Shown here: piece by piece, positions 37,901 to 49,900 of the stretch
Position numbering within the stretch: position 1 is the first letter of the stretch
Layout: each line of letters begins with the position of its first letter
Origin: Phlebotomus papatasi
Taxonomy: Eukaryota; Arthropoda; Insecta; Diptera; Psychodidae
Direction: 5' to 3'
Assembly (NCBI RefSeq): GCF_024763615.1
Contig: NC_077223.1
Coordinates: forward strand, 96,100,627 to 96,164,626
Length of the DNA: 64,000 bases
Translations under genes and position numbers: made by a program
Notes under the pieces: model-generated
What the model saw: the letters and a program-made list of their open reading frames with translations, nothing else
Database searches by the model: none
Told to the model about the DNA's origin: nothing

Positions 37901-40900
37901 GTAAGTGTGTCTAGGGCATTACAAAAAATGTGACAGATTGACGGATCGATTGTGTTTCTATCGTCTTACGATTTGTCGTGATGTGTAAAAGGTTTTCCTT
38001 CCGTGTTTTTCATGAAAATTGATTAGTTTTCATTAAAGATTGTTTCTGTTTATGTTAATAGTGAATCAATCTTTAAATTTCGGGTGAAATTTCCCAGCTG
38101 GATCCTGTATTTCGCGTAAAAAAGTATATACTTTGTGAGCGTGTCTCCGGTGAGGTAGTGTTGCCTATTCCGGCAACATCTTTTGCTTTCCTATATTTCT
38201 TATTCATTTTGTGTTCTTTTTTTCAATTTCTGAGTTCTACAATGTCCAGAGAAAAAAAAACCATCGTTTCTATGAAAAAGATGATGTGGAAAAGGCCTAA
38301 GAAAAGTTCAGGAAGGGCAAATTGCTACGGGAATCTGCGCGTAAATTTGAGATGCTACTCTTCAGGTCTTCAAGACAAATTCCACGGAAGATCTCAGGGC
38401 TTGTGGGTCATATAAAAGTATTAAAGTAAATTTTAAACACGTTCCGTTTGACGTTTTAAAATTTTCTATCCGTTGCGTCACAAAAGGTGGCCAGAAAAAA
38501 GGTGGCCGGAATTTCACTCAAAGTGGCCGAAATACTACCCAAAGCAATGTCCATATTATTATTAATTTTTAATATTTTAGAAAGTGATTTAAAGAAAACA
38601 AAGATGATAAACTAGTTTTCAGGTTCCACAAAACCTTTCTGAATAAGAAGTAACAAAAAATATCAATATGAATTAAAAATATTGTATTTCAAACTTAGGA
38701 CTTCGGTGCTTATATACAACTATGCCGAAACTTACCCTATCAGTCAATTTTCACCATAAAAGGTGGGCGTGTATATCGATGGCTTCGGGAATTTTTTTCT
38801 CTCTCTACTTTGTTAGGGGATTTAGTACTAAGAATTTTTACTTTATAAAACAGAGAAAATTGGAGAATAAACGCCTTTAAAATTTGTCTTCTTGAAAGAT
38901 CAATTGCTCGTGCATATTAGGCTCTAGAAGGTGATGCAACAGGGAAGAAAAAGTAAGTTTAACTCAACTGACGTGTTTTAACCCATTCAGTCAATGTACC
39001 AGAAATACTTGAGATAGAATGTTCATATTTTGGGATTAGTTTCCTACAGATTAATAGATGAATTTTTTGAAAAGGAAAATTTTTTATCCATTATGGGGAC
39101 GCGGGGAGCTGCCATCAAACACGCGTCTTAACGGTCACTGAATTTAAATTTTGTACATTAATTCAATACGAACTCTTTTGATTTAGATAGAGTAACTATC
39201 CGAGAAAACACATTGGCAACCAGAATTTAAATCAGAGAAGACGATGAAGGTCATTTTTAACAAATTCGACGGGATGTCGAATTTTCCGTCCGCCATTTTG
39301 AGCAAAATTTTCGAATGAGTTCACGCGAAGCGAGGAAAGGACAACAAAATGTATTCCCATTTCTGTCGGGCTATTTTTTCCAACTAAATGAAGGACTAAA
39401 GTAAATAAAATTCCATTCCTGAAAACAATTCGGATAACAATAGCCTAGGAATACATCATCTAAAATCACTCAATTTCCGTATGATGTATAATACCATGGT
39501 AAGGAATGGGTTAATAGATGTTTCAGAGTTCCAGTTCTAGTTAATCTTTCCAAGGGATCTATCTACGAGCGCGGTGCGCTCGAGATAAATCTCTTTTCTT
39601 CAATACTTCAATTGCTGATAAGACGGTAGCGCTCGCCAGTTGAAGTGAAATCCCTTGGTCTCAATTACCTCAAAATTATGCAATTTCGCGGTTCTCTGCC
39701 AACCCCGAGCAATCAAGCCACCCTCATTGACCATTACATTGTTCCTTTGAGAACCTCTTGTTATTTCTCCTGTCTTTAGGAGAACATTCAGTCAGAATTT
39801 AAAAAGTGAGGTCGCTTTGGAGAGCTCTCATGAAATGTCACTTGCCATCACACTTAACATCACAAGTTCATAAAATCACCGCTAGGGGCGCTATTATTAA
39901 AAATAAAATGTTTCAATTTTCTAAGTTAAATAACTCGACAACCCCACTGTGCATTAGGCTCAAATTTTAGTATGTTGTAGCTGAACATTATACCTATCAA
40001 ACAAAAAAAAAAACTTAAGTCGCCCGATAACCCCTGACCCGAGCTAGAAGGGGTCAAAATTCGAAAATTACCGCCCTCTATCTCCGGTTCTAATTAACAT
40101 CTTGACCTAAATTTTCGGTTTTTGGTTTCGTCTCGATGAGCACTTTCAGATGGAAGTTCAAAAAGTCACCACAGGTGGCGCTGTGATACCGTCAAAATTC
40201 AAACTCATTTTTCTCAAAAAAGCTATTTGGCATTTTGGTCAAATTCTAGGGTGTTGTAGCCTAGGCTATGAAGTTTCCAAAAAGTGGCGTGGGTTCCCTG
40301 TGGTTAAAATAGAACCGGAAATATGAGGCGTCAAAGCTCACGAAATTCAAAACATCATATCTCCGGTTCTATTTAACCGATTTTGACGAGTGAGGACGGA
40401 AATTAAAGGTGTCACAAATGCTATGACTTTCTAGAATATTTTAACTTTTTAGGACCAACACTAGGTTCGCCATAGTCGAAAAACCAATGTTCATATTACA
40501 TAAATTCAATTATTTGGACTCATGCTCAAGCTCAATTGATTTTATAATTATTTTGGCATAAATTGTAAAGGACATTTATTTCTACATTTCGTCCAAACAT
40601 CATTTTTTTCGCTCAGATTATGCCATAGATGCCATATGTGCGATTTTGTCGATTACAGTGTACAAAAAAAAATGTTTTCAGATAATAACGCTGTGAAAGT
40701 ACGCAGGGTCTAATATGACCGCTTTTATTGGACTGCGTTATTAAAATAAAGGTTTAAAAAAAATCCTCACAAAATTCAATCATTCTTTGATATTGCTGTA
40801 GTTCGTCACATGGACAAAATGCCCGTTGTGGTCAAAAGACGAGTTGCAAAACAAATAAATTGAATTACTTTGACTACTAAGCAACCGATGAGATCAAGTT

Positions 40901-43900
40901 TTAGGGCATAATTATAGAGGAGATTCTGGTCTCTATTCCACTATCATCTTTCCGTCAGTTCATTTACATCCTAGATATTTTGATTTAATTAAAAAGTTTG
41001 CATTTTTCAGAAATTTTATTCCAAATTGTTGTACAATATCTCTCATTCTTAGTTCCACATCAAATTTTTATGCAATCCGAGTTCGCTCACGTTAAGAATA
41101 TCACGTGCAATAAGTTGATCAAGAGTTATCACTAGTTTTAATAATCTTAAGTCAGATAATGTTACCCAAAAAAATAAGAGAATTAGTACAACCATATCGC
41201 TAAACCACAAATCTGAAGCCCGTTTAAAGATTGTAGATCTAACGTCCTTATCGTTTTACATTTTGCAAAATCAGGACAAATTCTGAGAAATTTCTTTATC
41301 AGAAAGTTCTATATACTAATATTTTTGTTTTTGTTTGATTTTATAAGCCATCACATTACAATATTCTACCCTTTGATCTCCTGAAACGTGTCTTCTGCGC
41401 ATATCAAGTTCATCTATTATGACTTAATGAACTTGAACCAAGTCTCTATGATATTCAGAAAATTATTAAATCTAAAAAAATCTACTGAAATCTTTTGAAA
41501 TCTATTGCGTGCCAATAAATTACAAAGGCTATCCTTCTCAAAAAATCATAAATTTCCTCCTCAATTCCTATTGTCCCATTAATTCATTAAATTGCTGATG
41601 TTCTTGCTCTTTATGAATCAACAAAAGAATAAAAAATAATAATATTTGATTTAGAATAAAAAAACTTACCGGCGAATGGCTTGTGTATCGATAGTCCATG
41701 AGACGAGCAATTCTCGTGACATGTGGAATAAATACTGAGGAAGGTGTTGGAACTCCTGGCTTCACATTCACATCTCCATTGAGCGAATCCGCTGCGTAAT
41801 CATTGAGACCAGCCACAAAGGCCCAACGATACCTATTACAAAAAAAAAAAGAAATCCCCCACGGAAGGTCAATAATCTCCCAAGAAATTCTAAAGAACTC
41901 TTTCATTCTTACATTTGGAAATGTGGCAAATTGGTGGCGGGAAGAACACATCCCAATTCAAGGAGTTTTGCCGTTTCTAATTGAACCATTCGCCACTGTG
42001 GATGTCCATTGGAATGAAGCCCATTGCTGGTATTTGTCACCCAAGTGCTATCCAAGCCCGACAGCACGCGAATATGTTGACTAAATTCACGCAAAAAAAC
42101 GTCATTTCAAGATAAATTAATGGTTTTATTCGATTTAAACAGCTTAAAAAAAACTTTATCAATATAATCGTGTTTTGCAAAACCAAAACAAAAAAGCAGA
42201 AAAAACAGCAGAAGTAATTTGCTGATCAATTGCGCAACAGTGAATAATTAGAAGCGTGAAAAAACATTGGGTAAAAAAAAGAAAACAGTGCAGATGAGAA
42301 AAAGATTGTCCGGAAAGTTCTTCCTCCCAAAAACCTTTCACTGACTGAGAGGTAGTATCCATCACTAACATCAATGGATAACCTTGATAAGTGATAAAGG
42401 GGAAAATATCTGGTAAGTTTGCTTTTAAACACTGCAACATAATTTAAATAATTACTTTTTTTTATAGACTTGTAAGTTACGACAATTACTGATTCAAGCG
42501 ACGAATTGTCGCGTATGGAAAGAAAATTTAGAATATGATTTTAGATTTTTTAGATCTTTAAAGATAATGAATTTCTTTTTGACAAAATGAATCAAACAAA
42601 TGATTAAGCTACATTTTACTGCTCGAAGTCCTCAGAGAAAGCAGTAATGCCCAAGACATACTTACGACTTAGGGCAGAATCACATTGACAATAAAATGCT
42701 CGCCGCAGCCTCACCGTATTTCGTTAATTTACGGATTTTCATTGCAATTCTCACGCAAATTTTCCATTACCGTATTACCTTATCTCATACTCGGTGACAC
42801 TAGGTGAAAATATTGTAAAAAAATTGAATAAATAAAACGAAAATTCGATAAACGGTTATCAAAAATAACTGAACGATAAATTCTCTTACAGTTTTATTTT
42901 GCTAACCGTTTATCGAATTTTCGTTTTATTTCTTCAATTTTTTTACAATATTTTCACCTACACTGAGAGAAATCCGAAAATGTTAATATAACATTCCTGT
43001 AATGTTAATTTTACCCTTACGGTAATGATCTGAAATCGGTGTAAATATTACTTTTTTAAGTGTATTAGGGGTAGCAGTTACTCCTATGGAGAAAAATCGA
43101 AAATGTTAAAATAACATTCCAGTAAAGTTAATTTTACCCACATGGTATTGATCTGAAATCGGTGTAAATGCAACATTTTTAAGTGTTTTAGGGGTAATAG
43201 TTACACCCACGGAAAAAAATCGAAAATGTTAAAATAACATTCAGATAATGTTAATTTTACCCCTACAGCACTAATCTGAAATCGGTGTAAATATTAACTT
43301 TTTTGGGTGTATTATGAGTCATAGTTACACTGACGGAAAAAATGGAAAATTTACCTCGATGCAAATAAACTGATATCGGAGTAAAATTTATCTTTTTTAG
43401 GTGTATTAGGTGTAAAAGTTATCTTCTGAAACAAGTATAAAAAGTTTAAAAACTTGAAAATAATATTCCAGGCATTATTTTTTCGAAATGGTACAAAGAA
43501 AATGATGAAAATTCTTGGCATCATGGCTCAGAAAATGTTAATTAGAAAAAAAAAGTTATTTTTCTTTTTTTTTTTTGAATTAAAAAGCGCGCTGAGGTTG
43601 CGTCAGTCAGTCTGCGCATGCGCTCACAATAGTGGACAAATGAAGCTATGCTTCTCTCTTTCTTACTTGCATTGTAAGACAGAGTGAAAAACAAGACAGT
43701 TGCGATCACGCCACGCGAAGAATCCATTGGTGTCTCCATTTTAATAGAATTCGGTGATATTTTTTTTTATTTTCTGGTTCTACTGTGATTACTAGAGTGG
43801 TTTTTTTCGAAGAAACTTAAAAGTTCTTAGTGCTTAGAAGTTATAAGTGATGAGTGAGGAGGTAGGCGAGAATTCTGGGAGTGTGGAGAACACCGAAACT

Positions 43901-46900
43901 GAAAATTTGTTCTCGGAATGGAAAATTTCTGAGGATGGAAAAGTACGTCTACGGCATTGTGGAGTGATAAATCTAGCACATTTGGCATCTATGACTGCAG
44001 AGTCAATTTCCAAAATCTTTGCGGATGATTGCTTCATCGGAGACAGTATCATCTTTCGCCAAAATTTGAAGAATTGGCAAAAGGAAAACAAGGTATTTTT
44101 TTTTAAACTGCTGCTTAACCACATACGCACTTATTATACATCATACGCGAATTTAGTGATTTTAGATGATTTATTCCTGGGAAATTTTTATCCGAATTGC
44201 TGTCGGAAGTGGTTTTTTAATAACGTTAGTTATTCAGTTACTTGGGAAAAATAGTCCGACGGAGATGAAAGTACGTTTTCTTATTGTTTTCTTACTTCGT
44301 TCAAGGTCATGCAAAATTTTTGCTCAAAATGGCGGACAGAAAATACGACATCCCGTCAAATTTGTTAAAATTGACTTCTTTCCTCTTTCCTGATTTGAAT
44401 TCTAGTTGCCAATTTGTTTGTTTGGATAGTTACTCTATCTAAAGAAATAGAGTTTTTTATGAATTAATGTACAGAATTTAAATTCAGTGACCGTTAAGAC
44501 GTATGTTTGACAGGGGCTCCCCGCGCCCCCATAATAGATCATTTTTTTTTCTCTTCAAAAAAATCATCTATTAATCTGTCGAAAACTAATCCCAAAATAT
44601 GACCATTATATCTCAAGTATTTCTGGTACACTGACTGAATGGATTAAGAAGTATTTGCTTAAAATCATCTCTCATTTTCCAGGAAAAGTTACCAGCAAAT
44701 GATGACGAAGGTGAAGAAGTGATGGATGTTGGAATGTCCCTTCGAAAACCACAGTCTCTCGAAAATCTTCTCCAAGAAAGCTTTCTAGGGCGGGCAATTC
44801 TCGACAAGGGGAAAAAGAATCGAAGCCTTAGCAACCGAGAAAGAAATATTCTCGTCACCATTATTATAGAAGATAACCTTAAACATGAATTGCACATGTC
44901 GCCCAAAGACTTCACAACGCATGCAGAGGCTATCCTTAGATTGTTTCCGTCAGAAAACCCAGTAAGTCTTTACTTCCGAAATTTTACGTCGTTTAAAATG
45001 AGTAATAAAAGTGCTTTACAATTAGGTAGATCTTATTGGACTTCTTTGACTTTTTTTTTTTAAATTATGAGCACTTTGAAATATTGAAAAAAATATTTAA
45101 TTATTATTCAATTATTTTAAATTTCAACATTTAAGATACTTTAGCAACAATTAAAATATTATATGATATAAATATAGTCCAGAAAGGTATAAAATCAGAG
45201 GAAATTATCATCTTTACTCTATATTTGTGTAGATTGATTTTGCTGAGTCATCGATTGATATTCTGCATAAGTCATTTCATTTTTTTTTAAATTTAAGCTG
45301 ATGTATTATAAACCAAGACTTCGTAAATCAGAGAAGAAGGACGACCAGACAACCCAAAAAAATCCGTCAGGAAAGCTCTTCAACAAGTACAAAAACTTAA
45401 AGAGGAAGTATTCTGTTAAGAAGACCAGTGATTCTACATCCAGCGATGCAATGGAAGTTTCACAAGTTTCAGAAACTGGAGACGAAAATGCTTCAAGTAA
45501 AATATAAACATTATTTATCCTACTTTTTTTACTTTCGTACAACGTCTTATACAATTGTATTCCTTTTGCAGATATTTTGATGGAGCAGATCCAATGGTTG
45601 AAAGAAAACAAGGAACCTTGGCTAGAAGTATTAGAAAAATGGCAGGCAACTTCAGAGTGGAGACTAAGAGAGCAATCTGTCTTCTCATCACAATATTTCT
45701 TGGATATTTGTCCTGGATTGAAAGACGAACGTGGGTTTGAATTGGTAAGATTCTTTTAGCATTTATAATTTTGTCAAAAAGGGTTCAATTCAAACATGCA
45801 AGGTCGAATATTATATAAAAAAAACTTTTAATACTTCCGAAAGAAAATATTATTTTTATTTCTTTTAAACAAAATATAAGCTCTTCAGCTCTAAAATCGG
45901 GATAATTATTGATGGTTTGATAAATTAAAATCAAGAATTTTTAACATATTTGATCTTCGAAAATAGAAATATATTTCGATTCTCCAAATTTTCCTAAAAA
46001 TTAATTTTTTTTATCATTTTTTTATCTTGCATGCTAATAATCTCTTTAACTCATTAACAATAAAGTATTTTATTTCAGATCGATATTGACTTCTTCCAAA
46101 AATTTCCTCAATTGCAACAAAAGTCAATGGAGAGCTTCAAAGACTTGCAAAAAAAACTGTCTCCGATTTTCTCAATTGAAATCAAGGACAAATACAACAA
46201 GAGCCTTTTCAATAAACTTTCTGGCTGCAATGAAGGTAAGATGATTATTTTTTTCGTGTTTTTATTTTTTAACACTTGAATTATTTTTTTTATAATTACA
46301 CATTTAATTTGCATTGTTTACATGATTGAAAAAAGAGGTTATATTTCACATTTGTTTTCTAGATTCTCAGCTTTACATCACGAGCATGTTGATAAACGCA
46401 ATCATTCCTCCTGGTAACATGCGTGGAAATAAGAAAGTTTCTATAAGTACTGCTCAGCACGATATGATTGTCAGATTGGATGTTTCTGCCCAAATTGATT
46501 CAACAGTAAAGGATTGTCAAAAAGAAGCAGCCAGTAAGGGAAGTCCTCAGATGAAAATTATTGTTACAGGCGAATTGGAGGAATTGAAGGAAAGTTACGT
46601 ATGTTGTGGAGAGTTTTTGTTTAAGTTGCCTTCGTTTGCAAAGGCTTTGGAAGTTTACATGAAAATGAGCATCTTTTTTGGAATTGAATATTCTCGCAAA
46701 TGCAAGTATGCTTGGGAGCTATTGGAGGGCTTTTATTTTGAATTCATGCCCTCGAGGTCTTATGACCCAAAAGTTGAAAACATTCTGAAACAGATTCTTT
46801 AATTCACAAACATGCATCTCTTGTGCTGTATTAGCATTTGCAAAAAACGATTTCAAAAAGATACTCAGTTATTCAATCACCTTCGAAAGCATCATAAGAC

Positions 46901-49900
46901 TCCCGTTGATTTTGAATATACTTGCATGGACTCTAAATGTGGTCAAATTTATCAAAACTATTACAATTACCGATCACATATTCAAAAGCACAACCAACAG
47001 ACAGCAAAACTCTCAAAACAAAAATCTGATATATCCACTATAAAAAATACATATGATTCAAACCAGTCTACATCAGGCCCCCAAAAATTGACTAAAGAAA
47101 ATATTTTTGAAGAAAATGATAATTATTCATACCTCTCCGCATCTTCGTCATTGAGTAATATATCAGAATTTTTTTTCGATACTCCCATGGAAATGGATAA
47201 TGATGTTGAAGCCAGTCAATCCATATTGACACAGTCCGATTCCAATTTATTTACTATCACACCAAATGCAAATAGAGAAGAATCCGAAACACGATCTGGA
47301 TTGCAAAATTCCTTATTAAGGTTCTCATTGTCACTACAGTCAAAGCCTAATATTACAAGAAAGAATGTGATAGATATCCAAAAGGAAGTAAGAGAAAATG
47401 TGATTAAACCAATTGTAACCGATTTCAAATCATTCCTTCAATTTTTACCGGAAAATAAGCAAGCAGAATTTAGGTCTTGCCTTGATGAAATTGAAAATGC
47501 AGCTGAAATCACTAAAACTGAATACAGATTAACAAAATATATGGAAAGACAGTTACTTTTTAAAAAACCAATTCATTTTTTTTCAAACAATGAAATAGCT
47601 GAAGAAGTGATAATTGCGCGTTCATTAGATTTGACTAAGTTTCAGGGTAGTTTACATGATATGAGTTTTCAGTTGAAAAGATTTTTCGAATGTGGTGATA
47701 ATCTAAAAATAACTTTAAATAATATTGAAACACTAAAAACGGGCCCAATTTTAAGTCATTTTATAAACGCGTTTTATTGGAATAGAAAATGTCAACATTT
47801 TGGAAATAAAATAGTTTTACCCATATTTCTTTATGCCGACAGCTTTGAAATCAATAATAATCAGGGACCCCATAGTGAACAAGTATGCGGAATATATTAT
47901 AGCATCCCGGTCATTCCCAATTATTGTCTCAGTTCAGAAAAGAATATCTTTGTAGCAGGATTCATAAAAGCAAAAGACTTGTCATCTTTCGGTAATCACA
48001 TTGGCTTGTCAAAACTTATTGAAATGTTAAACCATTTAGAAGAGGAGGGAATACTGATACAAACTAAGACACAATCCACACGCATTTATTTTTCTCTTGG
48101 ACAAGTATTAGGCGACAACTTAGCTCTAAAAGAACTACTGGGATTTTCAAAGTCATTTAACATTAATATGCTTTGCAGATTTTGTTTAATGAATAAAGGG
48201 GAAACCCAAACAGCAACAAGAGAAATTCCTAGTAAACTGAGAGATCGCTCCAATTACAATGAATGTATACAAGAAGATACTTTAAAAGAATCAGGGATCC
48301 GAGAAAATTCTGTATTTAATTCGCTAAATTCTTTTCATGTTACGGATAACATTTCAAATGATATTATGCATGACTTGTACCTAGGTGTCTGTAAATACGA
48401 TCTTTGCCATGTACTTAACTATTTCATTTTCGAAAAAAAGTATTTTACACTGGATGAGCTCAATGATCGAAAACAGAACTTTCCATATGGAACTTATTTT
48501 TCCAATAACAAAAGTAGCCCAATTCGAAAGAACGATATTACGAAGAAAAATCTGAAAATGAATGCAGCCGAAGTCAAGACCTTTACACACTTCATATTGT
48601 TAATGATTGGTAATTTCGTTAAGGCATCAGATCCAGTTCACAAATTTTTAGTTGTCTTGATTAAAATATTAGACATTGTTCATCTTTCTAAATTTGATGA
48701 GGTTACACTTGATAAATTGGCCAACCTGATCGCTGATCATAACCAAATGTACATTGACTTATTTAATGATACTCTTAAACCGAAGCACCATCATCTTTTG
48801 CATTATGTCAATATTATTAAAAATTCTGGTCCACTCACAGCTCTGTGGTGCTTCCGATTCGAAGCAAAACATCAAGTGTTTAAGAAGTATGCGCAAAGTG
48901 TAACGTCAAGAATAAACATATGTTATACATTGGCCATAAAAACCGGAATGATTTTTGCAAATTCTCTTTTAAATAATGATTTTTTTCATTTGGAAATAAA
49001 TTATGAAAATCATCTAAAAGTCACTACAAAAGCACAGAACTATTATGATTATTTGCCATACAGTGTAAGAGATATATGCGAAATTCAGACCATAAGGAAA
49101 CTGTCTTATAAAAATTTAAAATTCGACGTTTACAATTATATTTCACACGAAAACAAAATATTCAGAATTGAAGAAATGATAATGGAAACTGGCAAGCCTC
49201 TATTAATTACACGTCAAATCAGAGTATTTTTTTCACAAAAATATCAATCATATAAATATTTAAGTGATTATGAAGGATTTAAAATTGTTTATCCTGATGA
49301 AATTCAAAATTATTCAACAGAAGAAGTGAAATTAAATGATGAAATTTATATAAGATTTATACAAAATTAATTAGTATAAATAGTTATTAGTTTTAAGTTT
49401 GTAAAAATAAATGTTGAATGAAAAAGAAGTGTAATGTGTTTTAATTTTATCCTCAAAGGTTAACTTATACCCTTTTCAGGATATATGTGAGCTTTTTCGG
49501 ATTATCCGCATTCGGGTAATAATTATCTGAAAAAATGTATTTTTTACTCGTCTACTTGGTTCATATAGAATGATTAAAAAGATCCTGGTTACCCTGAAAA
49601 AGATTAAAATAACCCTTAAATATGTACCCCAAAAAAATTATTTTTACCATAAGAAAGGTAAATTTGACTCCTGTTTTTTCAGCATATCTTATGACGAAAA
49701 GAGGTAAAATTTATCCGAAAATGTTAATTTAACATTCCTCTATTTTTCCCCTAAAAACTGATTTTCATCATAAAAAGGGTAAATTTGACTCCATTTTTTC
49801 AGCATATCTTATGACGAAAAGAGATAAAATTTATCCGAAAATGTTAAATTAACTTTCCTCTATTTTACCCCTAAAAAGTTGTAAAATTAACATGAAAAAA

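Larger units (their letters stand above)
37181..38735 (+). mobile_element. GGGTAAGTGTGCC-family element with pogo-like HTH fragment, copy 3
   Basis: Left end GGGTAAGTGTGCCAAATTTC and right end ATGCCGAAACTTACCC are inverted, with TA outside. A TTA-flanked fold-back element (37413-37918) is inserted in it. Near 38256-38415 lies a decayed coding stretch. Confidence 0.6.

Noticed and set aside
41803..42084. 93-aa plus-strand ORF
   Set aside because: It is antisense to Dop1 exons E and F, which have strong family similarity.
43601..43640. TCAGTC initiators as the CACTA gene promoter
   Set aside because: Two TCAGTC copies are present, but the nearest DPE-like GGACAA is two bases off the required spacing, so I did not call a promoter.
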